64,000 nucleotides of DNA from Nannochloris sp. 'desiccata'. Taxonomy: Eukaryota > Chlorophyta > Trebouxiophyceae > Chlorellales > Chlorellaceae. The stretch lies in NCBI GenBank assembly GCA_019044685.2, contig JAGTXX020000006.1, forward strand, positions 2,721,255 through 2,785,254, written 5' to 3'. The number at the start of each line of letters is the position of its first letter. Positions within the stretch are counted from its first letter, which is position 1. The position numbers and the translations under genes are program-made. This document shows, piece after piece, positions 24,309-35,903 of this stretch. The notes under the pieces were generated by a model. That model searched no databases, was not told where the DNA came from, and was given only the letters and a program-made list of their open reading frames with translations.

Positions 24309-25915
24309 ATGCACGCGTTGTCTACTGCTGGTGTTGGAGGCAGGAGTGCGATCACTTTGAAACTGACATCTGTGGAATCAAGTAGACTCTGTAAACTCAC
24401 AGTAGGGCATTTTAAGCGAGCAAAACTTCGTGAAATGAATCTTTCATCCCGTGCTGGGCCTCGAGTGTATTTTACTGTTGGCACGGTCGCGGCAGTTGCA
24501 GCTGCAGGCACTGCAGCAGCAATGTTCAAAAAAGTAATGAAGCCACGAGTAGTAGCTCAGCCTAATACATGGAATGATGCATTGCTAGCATTGTGCCCTT
24601 ACTTTACAAAATCCTACGAGCTCCCTGCTATCCTAAACAACGGCCATGTCGAAACCATTTTCGCCGCCCTTTTCCGCCGCCGCCCCCACATTCTCTACAA
24701 CCGAGAGCTTGTCCACATGCCCGATGGCGGTGTTGTTGCCTTAGACAGTGAAGATTTAACATCGTCGCAACAATTACCAGCCGACGCTCCTGTTTTAATT
24801 CTTCTCCCTGGCTTGACAGGTGGCTCTGAAGACTCTTATGTCCAGCACGCTGTTGTCCATGCTAGGGAAGCAGGCATCCGTGCAGTTGTATTTAATTCAC
24901 GTGGAACTAGTGCATCACCAGTAACTACTCCTCAGTTTTACAGCGCTTCATATACTGGGGATTTGCGGTGTGTTGTCGCTCATGTAGCGTCACAACTGCC
25001 ACCAGGCGCACCCCTCTATGCTGCTGGGTGGTCTCTCGGTGCGAATATTTTAACAAAATATTTGGGAGAAGAAGGTGCAGCAACGCCTATAAAGGCAGCA
25101 GTGACAATGTGCAACCCCTTCAATCTGGTAAGTAACTATTATACCTTCTTAAGTTATTAATTTTTACCTACCACTGTTCTTTTCGGCTAGATCCCCGCTT
25201 TTTTATTGTTATTTCTCTTCTGCTTCTTTCCTCTGCAGCCTCTTTCTGATGCTAATTTCAAAAAAGGATTTAATAGAATCTACGATTGGAATTTAGCACG
25301 TGCCCTTCGTCGCATTTATAGCAAACACCACTCATTATTCGAAGAAGCAGCAACAGATGGCGGTGGTAAACCATTCAACCCCTCTCTTGCGCTCAATTCA
25401 AAGACTATTCGTGATTTTGATGAAGCTATTACAGCTGTATCATTTGACTGGCCATCAGTAGATGACTATTATGCAGGAAGTAGTTCATCTTTGTCAATAC
25501 CAAATGTAGCTATCCCGTTGCTCGTGGTGCAGGTGAATATTGAAAGAGTGCTCAATTTTTGTTCGTTCAGATATTTTTGCAAAGTTTAGTAAAACTCATT
25601 ATAATTCTAGTTTATTCATCATCACTTATGCAGGCTGAAGATGATCCCATTGCGCCCAGAAATGCCATTCCCTTTGATGCTATTAAACACAACCCCAACT
25701 GCACTCTCGTCTTAACACCCACTGGCGGTCACTTGGGTTGGTGCAGCAGTAGTGGTGAGCAAGGTATTCTGGGCGCACCATGGACAGATAGAGCTGTAAT
25801 TGAATATTTTAATGCTGTGAGGAAACTGCAAATTGAACCTGAAGTTGCTAAAGAAGCTGTAGTAGAGGCTGCTGGTGTTTATACTATGGGTTCTACTACT
25901 CACCAAGCACCATAG
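24309..25915 (+). CDS. Alpha/beta hydrolase, ABHD1/3 (YheT) family
   Basis: Three exons (24309-25127, 25239-25532, 25634-25915), all phase 0, encode 464 residues. The core matches the YheT/ABHD1/ABHD3 family: NNGHVETIFAALFRRRP, LLPGLTGGSEDSYV, VVFNSRGTSASP, the nucleophile elbow AAGWSLGANIL (Ser in GWSLG), the acid in AEDDPIAP and the His in TPTGGHLGW. The third exon begins exactly before the acidic motif. ABHD1/3-type enzymes are membrane-tethered lipases or esterases. Here the hydrophobic helix VYFTVGTVAAVAAAGTAAAMF near residues 53-73 is the likely anchor. The natural substrate is unknown, with phospholipids or acyl esters likely. An internal start at 24435 is possible. Confidence 0.9.
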
Positions 25916-26727
25916 CTACGTCTTTGAGGAGCCTAGTATTTCAAGAGACGGTACTTTTCATGCAATATGCTGAAATATGCTGTAGTTTTGTTTAAACAAC
26001 AATATTTACATAGTAAAGAAATTAGTTCGTATCAACAATTGGTACCAAGGAGTTTAATTGTAACAACCTACCTACTAGGACCTCCTTGTAGGGTATTTTG
26101 CAAAATGCACTATCTATTATGAAAACTTGCCGATGAAAGAAAAAGATTAGTAGTGCAAAGATAAAGACAGAGGTTAAGAAAAAGGCTTGTGTGTTCCTTA
26201 ACACGTAGATGTAGCAATATCTGGGGGAAAGGTAATTGGAAAGAAAGGAGAGTAGCTGATAGAAAGCATCAGTAGAGGAAAAACTGCTCGATTACCGCTT
26301 TTGCCCTTGGCTTTCAACGACAATGAAATTCCAAGAAGAGAAGTTGTAGAGACATTAAGAAAGTTTAAGAAAATGAAAGACGCGCATTATTCTCAAAGTA
26401 GAATTGAGTAAGCGCCCAAAACGATACCTTCGAAATATTTTACCAAGAGTAGGAAAGATGAGTAGCTATAGCATTAATGCAGACATAAAAAGAGGGATTC
26501 TCAAAAGGAAGACTTTGGGTTTTAGAATGGCTAGAAATCCAGATACTATACTTTAGCGCAGACTCCTCTAAAACAAGAGTAGATGTTCGAAATAAAGAGA
26601 TAGGACACAAAAAAGAAAGAGGGGCGATAGTTATCATAGTGGCTGGCTCGTGAAGTTGTCTTGCGGGCGAGCCGTTTACCACACCAACACACTAGTAAAT
26701 GCTTTACCCAAAGCATTCATCGCTAAC
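25916..26727. other. Intergenic, convergent 3' ends
   Basis: About 0.8 kb between the 3' ends of the hydrolase (+) and the first aquaporin (-). AT-rich and purine-rich on the plus strand. I see no gene, RNA or repeat here. Confidence 0.35.
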
Positions 26728-27842
26728 TTAAACCTCATCGACAGGACCTGTCAACTTGATGTCAGGAGTAATATCGACAGGTGCGGAGCCACGAGGGGCA
26801 AGGGGGGTCACAGCATTCTCCCTATCCCAACCCTTTGAGGTTAACAGCCAGACAAAGACGCCCAAGAAGGAACCGATGAAAGGGCCGACAATGAACACCC
26901 AAAAGCTTGACCAAGTGCCAGAGATGATAGCAGGTCCGAGAGAACGGGCGGGGTTGATAGAACAACCATCGACAGGGATCAGCACAGCGTGCCCAAGGAA
27001 GACAGCAAAGCCAATAGCCAAGGGACCCATGGGAGAGATTGTGGTGTTTGTGGGGTCAGCGCAGCACATGTGAACGACATAGCAAAGGAATCCGGTCATG
27101 ACAACTTCACCAAGGAGGGCCTCGCCAGAGGAGAAACCAGGGGAGACAGCGTTAGATCCGAGGGAACTCTCGCTGGAGTTGGGAACCATGCCGTAGAGGA
27201 AAGAGGCGCCAAGGATAGAACCAACAACTTGGGCACAAACGTTGGCGACGCCTTGGATGAAGTTGCAGTGTCCAGATAAGAAGAGGGAGAGAGTAACAGC
27301 GGGGTTCAAGTGGCATCCAGAGACGTGGCCAATAGAGTAGGCGAGAACCATGATGGCCATACCGAAAGCGAAGGCAGTGTTGACACCGAAACTGGAGTTG
27401 GTGACAATGACGTCAGACAACTCTTTGATTAAGGTATTCGTATCTGGGGTAACAGCATCATTGGCGTCTTCAGCAAAAGCATTGGAGCGCAGTGAACTGA
27501 AGCCAACCGCGGTCCCGCAACCAATGAACACAAAGAACATCATGCCTGGAAAGTTTTTGAAGGAAGAATGAGATTTAAGAATAACAATTTGTACGTGTTT
27601 GTGTTTTAGTTATTTTATTATTGGCATGCGCTGGGGAGGCAGATGATTTTTGCTGAACAGCAATGCTTCCAGTTACAGCTTGCAGGCAGCGGTGCTGCTG
27701 GCCTGCAAGACACAACCAGAAAGTGCCGAAACTCACCGAAAAATTCAGCCATGACCATGCGGAGGTTTAGCTTCCTCTCAGTGTACTTAGGAATAGCTTC
27801 CTTAGCCCATGTGCTAAAAACAGAGGTATCGAACTGACTCAT
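26728..27842 (-). CDS. Aquaporin (MIP family), copy 1
   Basis: Exons 27842-27737 and 27545-26728 (minus strand; TTCG/gtgagt to ttccag/GCATG) encode 307 residues. Both half-helix motifs are intact: HLNPAVTL (Asn about 116) and SINPARSLGP (Asn about 233), with the selectivity-filter Arg after the second NPA. Six membrane segments are evident. The loop after the first helix is long and acidic (AEDANDAVTPDTNT). Major intrinsic proteins conduct water or small neutral solutes. The cellular membrane and the solute cannot be told from sequence alone. This is the downstream member of a tandem pair with the copy at 29019-30133, with the intron at the same position. Confidence 0.95.
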
Positions 27843-29018
27843 CTTGATTTAGAGTGGATTCTGCATGGCAAGCACAATAACAAATTTGCAATTAAAAATA
27901 CAAGATCGTGATAGTTTTCACGGAGCACAAATTATCAGCAAAGAATTTGGGACGCCCATCAAGGTAATTAGGTGGATATTTCCACAAAACAAGAGCCGGC
28001 AGGCAGAGAATCAATGCCATGGCCAGGAGTACAGCAGCCATTTAATTACCCACAAACGCACTATTTCGAATCGCAAGTACATTTAAACAATGTTGGGGTC
28101 ACCTGGTGCGGATTTACCTTGTGTTATAGGTGAACGTGGACAAATAATGTGTTTAGAATGCAATTTGGCACTACTGAGCAGACGAATTCTAGAGTTAGTG
28201 GAGGCTGGAAATGAAAAAGTACAACATGTATAAAGGTTTTCATGTGGTTGCAGGGGCAGCATACCATAGTTTTATGGATGTAGAACACCCCACTTCAAAA
28301 GTCGAGTTTTCTTCCCACCCAGTGACTTGTTCCCACTCTTTCTTCTATTAACTTACCCTCACATTCTTTTGACTTCGACAAAAAGTTTATTTATGCGTGC
28401 AATCGCGATATTTAAATTCTAGTACACTACACCTCAAGTGTTTGCTGCCTTTTTCACGTTAACGAATGCTGGTAATACAATGATGTAAACATCCTAAACT
28501 TATTGCAAGTCCAGCAGGTTCAATGTTGACGTCAAGACCGTGGGCGGTGCCAGTAGTTAACCATGTGTTTAACAATGTTGCAGCGGGAACGACACACAAT
28601 GACCAGCAATATCACAAAGAATACGACGGAACAAAAAGCTTTTTACAAATAGGGATTGATGGCTTAAGACTTCATTATTAAAAAACTTACTTGGATAAGG
28701 CGCCCCAAAATTAAAACGCTTCTTCCCGCGGGCGGATATTAATAAATGGAGGGAAGACCAACATCAAGTATTCAGAAGCAATATAGTAAAAATATCGATA
28801 TCGCTGAAATCTTACGGGTATTTTTGGTCAGCGTAAACAGAAAAAGAAAGACTGTCATATTTTGAGTTTAAGGCTTAAGATTTGGGATTTCTGGCGAGTC
28901 TATTTTTGACAAAAGGTGAGAAAGGCGCCGTATATAATGTATGTCATAGTTACTGCCACTCGATCCCTTGAGTCACCTTATTGGGTTTATTTGTTTGATC
29001 AGAAAAATTTGATTATTT
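27843..29018. other. Intergenic between tandem aquaporins
   Basis: 1.18 kb containing the promoter of aquaporin copy 1 and the 3' flank of copy 2. No coding sequence is supported. A TATATAATG-like element near 28932 reads on the plus strand and has no gene to serve. Confidence 0.35.
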
Positions 29019-30133
29019 TCACAAGACGCCGTCGACAGAGATGCCCACAGGCTTTACGTCAGGGGTGACGATGGGAGTCTGAGCGCGAGGGGGTAAGGGA
29101 GTCACAGCGTTCTCCTTGTCCCAGGCAAACGAGACCAAGGTCCAGAAAAAGACGCCGAAGAAGGAACCGACGAAAGGACCGGCAATAAATATCCAGAAGC
29201 CTGACCAGCTACCAGAGACAATAGCAGGCCCGAGAGAACGGGCGGGGTTGATAGAACAACCATCGACAGGGATCAACACAGTGTGCCCAAGGAAGACAGC
29301 AAAGCCAATAGCCAAGGGAGCCATAGGGGCGATTCCAGTATTGTTAGACTCCTTAGCGACACACATGTGCACAACAAAGCAAAGGAATCCAGTCATGACA
29401 ACTTCACCCAGGAGGGCCTCGCCAGAGGAGAAACCAGGGGAGACAGCGTTAGATCCGAGGGAACTCTCGCTGGAGTTGGGAACCATGCCGTAGAGGAAAG
29501 AGGCGCCAAGGATAGAACCAACAACTTGGGCACAAACGTTGGCGACGCCTTGGATGAAGTTGCAGTGTCCAGATAAGAAGAGGGAGAGAGTAACAGCGGG
29601 GTTCAAGTGGCATCCAGAGACGTGGCCAATAGAGTAGGCGAGAACCATGATGGCCATACCGAAAGCGAAGGCAGTGTTGACACCGAAACTGGAGTTGATG
29701 ACAATGACGTCAGACAACTCGGAAGTCTGCCTGCTAATGGCAGTGTTAGTATCGTTGGTGACTTGGTCGGCAGCACCATCAGCGTACGCACTGGGACGGA
29801 GGGAAGAAAAACCTACGGCGGTGCCGCAACCAATGAACACAAAGAACATCATGCCTGGAAAGTTTTTGAAGGAAAAATTAGACAATATAATTCATTGCAA
29901 TTTACTCAGAGGTTAATCGCCATGCCATTGCAGAGGCAGAAGGCTGGAGCCAACTGGCCTCCCTGCACTCTCGCCCCCCTAGCCAACCCAATTATCAAAA
30001 GAGTAGCAATAAAGTGTCGAAACTCACCGACAAACTCGGCCATGACCATACGGAGGTTCAACTTCCTCTCGGTATACTTAGGAGTGGTCGCCTTGGCCCA
30101 GTTGGTGAATACTGAGGTATCGAACTGAGTCAT
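29019..30133 (-). CDS. Aquaporin (MIP family), copy 2
   Basis: Exons 30133-30028 and 29854-29019 (minus strand) encode 313 residues. It has the same architecture as copy 1, with both NPA motifs and the NPAR filter Arg. It differs mainly in the first extracellular loop (ADGAADQVTNDTNTAISRQ, six residues longer) and in the C-terminal tail. The middle of the protein, from about FGVNTAFAF to VVMTGFLC, is identical to copy 1. The intron position and phase are conserved, but its sequence and length differ. The role is probably overlapping; distinct loops and tails suggest different gating or trafficking (inference). Confidence 0.95.
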
Positions 30134-30731
30134 CTTTCTTGATGTTACTGCAGGTGAGTAGGATTAACAAAAGTTGAGGCGAATTACAAAGGATGACCCA
30201 TCTGATGCGAACCTAAGTATGTTAAAAGACGAAAGCGATACAACACGGCGGAGGTACGTCATTGAATGTGCAAGCAGGGAACCTAATCCCATAGTTCCCC
30301 CTGATGACAATGAAACCCGTAGTATTTCGCAAGTAAAACAAGAAACTGGCGCAACGTATCAATTTGAACGAACCGTATAGGCAACTTTACGGGGTTACGG
30401 TGAAGAATTGGACCTACAATTGGAAGGTAATATGTTTATTCAATTCTGAACCAAATCCAGCAGTACGCTAGTGGTCAAGGAGAGAGGGATTGGAGGTCGC
30501 TACTTAACCTTTTTAGAGTCTTAAAAGTAATTGAACTTTGGTTCCGATACTAAACGACGCGCTATTGGGGCCGAGGTGAGTAGTGGAGAGAAGACCCCTG
30601 CAAGATATGTATTTAAAAGAAAAAGGTTGAAAAAAAAAACAAAGCACAGCATGTCAAAATTAAGGCAGGCCCAGTTACTCGTTACTTACTTTCATCGGTC
30701 CAAATCACAAAGAATCGTTTAACCTCGTATA
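30134..30731. promoter_or_regulatory. Divergent promoter region aquaporin copy 2 / scramblase
   Basis: 598 bp between head-to-head start codons. It includes a poly-A run near 30632. No gene is seen. Confidence 0.35.
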
Positions 30732-32195
30732 ATGAGGCGGTTGGGCAGATTGGCCGGGCATTTGCGGCCACTCTTGGAACAGCAATTAGAACGAAATTTG
30801 ATAACAAGATCAGAGTCGGTGCCTTCATTCAACCGTGCTTTGCATGTTAATAGCTCTGATTTTAATCTCAAATCTTCCTATCCACCCACCGCAACCTTGT
30901 GCAATTTCTCTAGTGAATATCAGCGGCATCTCTACCGCTCCTACGCAACAACCAACAAGCGGACCGCTGTCAAACGCCTTAGCAGAGCTTCCCAGAGAAT
31001 CGTCCCTACACCACGAGAATCTGAAGTAGTGCAAGTCTCTCCTCAGGGAACAAGATCAGACGTTGCTGAAGTCTCAGATGTGGTAGATCACTCTGCTCTT
31101 GTCATTACTCGAGGAATCGAATGGGGAACCGTTTTGCTTGGATTTGAGCAAGCAAATCGATACACTGTGTATAATGGATCTGGTGATGTAGTAGCGCACT
31201 TACTAGAGGAAGAAGGGTCTATAGGTAAAGCTATTGGTAGACAGCTATTACGCACTCGCCGCCCTTTTACCGCCACTGTTCTGAACCCCTCTGGTGATCA
31301 AATTATTTTCAGATTACGACGTCCAGCCTACCTTATTTCATCGACAATCTACATTGAAGATGGAGAAGGCAACCGTCTAGGAGAAGTGCAGCAATCATGG
31401 CATTTATGGAGACGTAGGTATGATTTATTTCTCAACCAAAAACAATTCGCTGCTGTCGATGCCCCATTGCTGGGATGGGAGTTTGAATTAAAAGATTCAC
31501 ATGGAGACACTTTGGCTTTAATAGATCGAAATTTCTCAGGATTTGGAAAGGAAATATTTACAGACGCAGGTCGGTATGTACTACACTTTGGAGGCAGCCC
31601 CCAAGAGGCAGCAGAGCAGATTCACACAGCAGTTGAAGCTGCACACCCAAATCGCCCTGCTCCGCCTGTGACCGCTCTTGCGGGTCTCCGAACAGATGCA
31701 GTTGTAATTCCTACAACAATTGGGAATCAGCTTGCTGTTTCACGTCCTCTGCAACTAGATGAGCGTATGGTTGCTTTAGCTTTGGCGGTTTCTATTGATT
31801 ATGATTTCTTTTCACGGCATAGTTATGGAGGTGGGGCGTTGAGTCCATTTGTCCACCCACCTATTATTCCATTCCCTATGGGAGGAATGGGAGGTGGAGA
31901 TGGTGCTGAAGATAATGGTGAAGAAGATAGTGGAGAGGGAGAACATAGTGGTGAACAGGTTAGAGCAGCTGGTGTTGGCAGCGGTGGTGGTGACGCAATG
32001 CCACCATCCGGAGGTACTGGTAATGGTGCTGACCCTTTAGAAAGAAATTTAGGTGGAGATGAATGGGGAGAGCAACCATCAGAAGAGTCTAGCGGTGGTG
32101 ATTGGGGCTGGGGTGATGATAATGATAATGATGGTGATGGGGGTGGTACGTTATCAGATGTCCTCGGCAGTTTTGGATGGGGTGACGATGATTAG
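30732..32195 (+). CDS. Mitochondrial phospholipid-scramblase-like (AIM25/LOR) protein
   Basis: Intronless, 487 residues. The region from about 125 to 300 (LVITRGIEWGTVLLGFEQANRYTVY..., RRPFTATVLNPSGDQIIFRLRRPAYLISSTIYI, GEVQQSWHLWRRRYDLFL, FSGFGKEIFTDAGRYVLHFG) is the tubby-like scramblase/LURP-one fold as in yeast AIM25. The N-terminus is Arg-rich and nearly free of acids for about 40 residues, typical of a mitochondrial presequence. The last 110 residues are Gly/Glu/Asp/Trp-rich (GDWGWGDD, SFGWGDDD) and probably disordered. A hydrophobic segment near MVALALAVSI is the likely membrane contact. A TGTAA signal follows the stop. Scrambling activity is inferred from the family only. Confidence 0.85.
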   Translation: MRRLGRLAGHLRPLLEQQLERNLITRSESVPSFNRALHVNSSDFNLKSSYPPTATLCNFSSEYQRHLYRSYATTNKRTAVKRLSRASQRIVPTPRESEVVQVSPQGTRSDVAEVSDVVDHSALVITRGIEWGTVLLGFEQANRYTVYNGSGDVVAHLLEEEGSIGKAIGRQLLRTRRPFTATVLNPSGDQIIFRLRRPAYLISSTIYIEDGEGNRLGEVQQSWHLWRRRYDLFLNQKQFAAVDAPLLGWEFELKDSHGDTLALIDRNFSGFGKEIFTDAGRYVLHFGGSPQEAAEQIHTAVEAAHPNRPAPPVTALAGLRTDAVVIPTTIGNQLAVSRPLQLDERMVALALAVSIDYDFFSRHSYGGGALSPFVHPPIIPFPMGGMGGGDGAEDNGEEDSGEGEHSGEQVRAAGVGSGGGDAMPPSGGTGNGADPLERNLGGDEWGEQPSEESSGGDWGWGDDNDNDGDGGGTLSDVLGSFGWGDDD

Positions 32196-32331
32196 TAAGT
32201 TTGTTAATTGATTGTAAGTAAATAGAGTATGTACTCATAATAATTTATAGGTAAAAAGTGCATGATCATGTCAAAAGTTAAGAAATAACGGTACTATCGA
32301 TAATAACAAACATAATAAATAAAAAATTTAA

Positions 32332-33607
32332 TTAAGCTTGCATCGGTTTATCTAGGGAGCTTGCCGTCATAATCTTTAATGGGATCATTTCTTCATTCCC
32401 TGATGCTGCTGCTGCTGCCGCTGCAGATGAAGGCGACGATGGCGGCGGTCCTGCTGCCTTTGCTGCTTGTAATTTTTGATAGTTGTACCAGCACACTGCC
32501 AAAAATGCTATGAAGTAGCCGAATAAATTTAAACCTGAGACAGCAGAATGGAACAACCACACCGACAAACCAATCAACATCCAATCTTTAGCTACACCAG
32601 CAATATTCATAGTTAACGCAGAAGTCTTGCCAATCAGCATGAATACAGCCATATTCAAACAAAAGGCCGCAGTGGCATTGGCAATCATGTGGAAAGGGTT
32701 GACCACTAGCTCAGCGTCATTAGTTATTTTACTAAATTCCAAAGCGAAAAAGGGGAGGAGTAAAAACCCAAAGCAACACGGCGCTACGTAATATAAAGTG
32801 GTAATGGGATTCAGCTTCAAGCCACGAGATTGTAATAAAATTTGAACAAGGACAAGGCGGATAGATTCGGTAACGATTGAAGAAAGTTGGAACAAGACAC
32901 CAGTCATATTGAAATTCAATTCACCGAAAGAGGCTACAGCGACACCAATGGTAACTAATATCATGTTTAAGAAAGTGGGCCAGTTGAACCGCTCAGTGCC
33001 AAAGACACAGCCGACAGAGAAAACAGCAACGGGCATCAAAGCTTTGAGCATTTGGATGAATGACACTGACAAGTACAAGTATGCAGCGTTGCCTACCCAT
33101 AATGTACCAGCATAGCATGCTCCGATAGGAACGATCGCTCTGCAAATTTGGAGAAGCAACAGCGTGAGTCAGTGAACATGTGGTTTTGCAAGGTTTAGGG
33201 AACTACCGCCTTCCAACTCCGGCTTACAACAAAATCAAAGGTATGCTTACTTCATGAACGTTTCCTGCTCCATATTGATTGACTGAACTTTACCAGACTT
33301 CACTAGTCCAAATGCTAAAGATGAACAAAAGAACATGTGCCTGCATAGTGAGATAAAAAGCAAAGCAAAAGATTTAAGCCAACGGCCGCAAGTAAGTTTA
33401 GGATATTCAAGCAGTTCAACTGTCTCAAGCGCCACAGTATTTTACTTACCACATGGTGAGAGATATAGGGTAGTGGAAACCGCTATATGCGAGGAGATAC
33501 TTGTTATAAAGTATAACTGCTCCACTTAAAAAGATCCAAATTCCTACTGCAGTGTAGGCGGCGATGATCTTTTTCATCAGCGTCTGTCTATCTGCAGCTT
33601 CTCCCAT
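32332..33607 (-). CDS. Sugar-phosphate/phosphate translocator-like carrier (TPT family), copy 1
   Basis: Exons 33607-33450, 33340-33251 and 33139-32332 (minus strand) encode 351 residues. Both introns are phase 2, interrupting the Trp of LTMW and the Lys of TFMK. The protein matches plant KT-group TPT carriers (At3g17430/At1g48230 type): NKYLLAYSGF, AYLYLSVSFIQMLKALMPVAVF, LLQSRGLKLNPITTLYYVAPC, and the Lys of VAKDWMLIG near the last helices. About ten membrane helices are present. The start at MGEAADR was chosen by alignment with copy 2; an upstream in-frame Met lies at 33631. Plant relatives are Golgi or endomembrane proteins of unknown substrate. The tail is Ala/Pro/Ser-rich. Confidence 0.92.
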
Positions 33608-34087
33608 TTTCTTTGGTTCTATTCTATTCAACAGTGTTCGAAATGTGAAGAAATACGTGATAATAAAAATGTGCTATTTTCAAATCCTAGCTTAAACTTT
33701 TAAGCTATCTTACAAATTAGTCAGTTTTTAAGCTCAAAGCTTCAGATTTAGCTTTATACATTATCAGAAATAAAGACTGTTTATGATTTTGCTGCTATGT
33801 TTTAAGTCAATAAATTACTGCTCTTCCCTCCTGCTCAGTTTCCCCGGCAGCTCAGCAGGCTGCGCCTCCTAGTAGCAATTCAGGATTACAGTTTCGAACA
33901 AAACAAAAACATGTAAGCTCATATGAGAAAAGTCAAATCTCGAAGTAATTAGCGTACTAAAATCATGCAATGGGGGTTTCTTACTTTATAAAAGGGATAA
34001 TTATATACTTTCCGGCAACCACCACCTCCCACTTTCAACCCTCCATTTTAGTATCAATATGAAGGGATTGACAGTGTGCTAAGGATT
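33608..34087. other. Intergenic between tandem carrier genes
   Basis: The promoter of copy 1 and the 3' flank of copy 2. Nothing else is recognised. Confidence 0.3.
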
Positions 34088-35429
34088 TCAGACCTTCTGC
34101 TCTTTATCCACATTGATAACGATTAAGGGTGTCTTCTCATCAGGTGTGCTAGTTGCAGAAGTAAGACGAGTCGCAGCGCCTGTTGGCCGAGTCGGGGAAC
34201 CACCACCCTTCATCTGCAACACGGAATACATTGAAGGGAAATGATAGTAAGAAAGTGTTGCATGGATATTATCTACAGCAGAATTTCAATGCAAATTGTC
34301 TTCTCTCAAAGACCAGATAAATTTCTAAAATATTAAAAAAAAAACTTACCCCTTGTAATTTCTGATAATTGTACCAGCAGACTGCCAAAAATGCAATCAA
34401 GTAGCCAAAGAGATTCAAACTTGACACAGCCGAATGGAACAACCATACCGACAAGCCAATCAACATCCAATCTTTCACTACACCAGCAATATTCATAGTT
34501 AATGCAGACGTTTTTCCAATCAATAAAAACACTGCCATGTTGAGTCCAAATGCAGCTGTAGCGTTCCCAAGGAAATTCAGAGGGTTGATAGAAAGTGCAT
34601 TATCAGCTGCAATTTGGTGATACTCGATAGCAAAGAATGGGAGCAGTAGAAACATAAAGCAGCATGGTGCTACGTAATATAAAGTGGTAATGGGATTCAG
34701 CTTCAAGCCACGAGATTGTAATAAAATTTGAACAAGGACAAGACGGATAGATTCCATTGTAATAGACGACAGCTGGAACAATACACCAGTAAGGTTGAAA
34801 TTCAATTCACCAAAGGAAGCAATGGCAACTCCAATAGTAACCAATATCATGTTTAAAAACGTCTGCATGTTGAACCGCTCAGTGCCAAAAACACATCCAA
34901 CAGAAAAGACAGCCACGGGCATCAATGCTTTCAGCATTTGGATGAATGACACTGACAAGTACAAGTATGCAGCGTTGCCCACCCATAATGTACCAGCATA
35001 GCATGCCCCAATCGGTACAATAGCCTTCATATACGTTGCTCTGTCCATGTTGATTGATTGCACTTTGCCTGTTTTTATGAGGAGAACAGCCAGGAAGGAG
35101 CAGAAAAACATATGCCACATAGTAAGCGTCACTGGATAAGGGAATCCTGAGTAGGCAAGGATGTTCTTATTCCACATAATCACCTGCAAAATAGAAAGAG
35201 AGAAAGTTGTAGTGCGCGGTCGGAAAAGGGGGAAACAAACAAGAGAGCAAAATGTTGTTGGCAGCAGAAGCACCAAGCTTCCGCATGGTCCTCGTTTGCT
35301 CATCTTAGTCTAAGCATTATAAGCACTTCTTACCGTTCCACTGAGCCCTATCCAAATGGCTACATATGTATATGCTCTAATAACTCGAGCGGCAACAGAC
35401 TGGTGTGCGGGCGATGAAGGGTCACCCAT
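34088..35429 (-). CDS. Sugar-phosphate/phosphate translocator-like carrier (TPT family), copy 2
   Basis: Exons 35429-35334, 35183-34350 and 34213-34088 (minus strand) encode 351 residues, the same length as copy 1. Both introns are phase 0: one after GLSGT, before VIMWNKN, and one after QKLQG, before MKGGGSP. Neither position is used in copy 1, and the two copy-1 introns are absent here. The core from AIVPIGACYAGTLW to WYNYQKLQ is nearly the same as copy 1. The third exon gives a distinct tail ending DEKTPLIVINVDKEQKV. Family role as for copy 1; the differing tails suggest different sorting (inference). Confidence 0.92.
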
Positions 35430-35903
35430 TGTGCCTCGGATGCCTTGGATTATTGAATATTTAATATCTATATTGTATAAAGCACAGTTTAATTGCGAGG
35501 CGGACAAGTTCTAGGTATTGAAATTTGCGAAGAAGCAGTCCGAGTGGGCCGCAAGGCAAGGTCTTAAGCACGCTCTGAGCTGCAGAAAAGTGAACCTTGA
35601 GCGTATTTAATTGCAGTGGATAGGTATAATGCTAGTGCATTAATATATCAGAGACTGTATACATCAAAGTTTTAAGCAGAGAAACTTGCGTCCACCAACG
35701 AGCCCACTCATGCATTAATTTGCCGATATCTGGGAGGACTCGAACCTGATTTACACATCTAGCAAAGTTTTTAACACCTTTTTTCCAAACTAATTTTCAT
35801 ATTCCTCGCCTAGAAGATTGTAATGGAATCATACTTACGCTGTGATTAGCGCCAATTACATATAATGAGGGTGGAAATACTGTGATCAACTTAATTGGCA
35901 CTG
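35430..35903. other. Divergent intergenic region carrier copy 2 / interrupted gene
   Basis: 474 bp between start codons. It includes a tRNA T-arm-like string near 35728-35745 on the minus strand that does not fold into a tRNA. No gene is seen. Confidence 0.3.

Noticed and set aside
27100..29700. Plus-strand open frames opposite both aquaporins
   Set aside because: They are antisense shadows shared by the duplicates because the coding DNA is shared.
35725..35800. tRNA-like T-arm string (GGTTCGAGTCC on the minus strand)
   Set aside because: The flanking stem does not pair and no anticodon arm or D arm could be built upstream.
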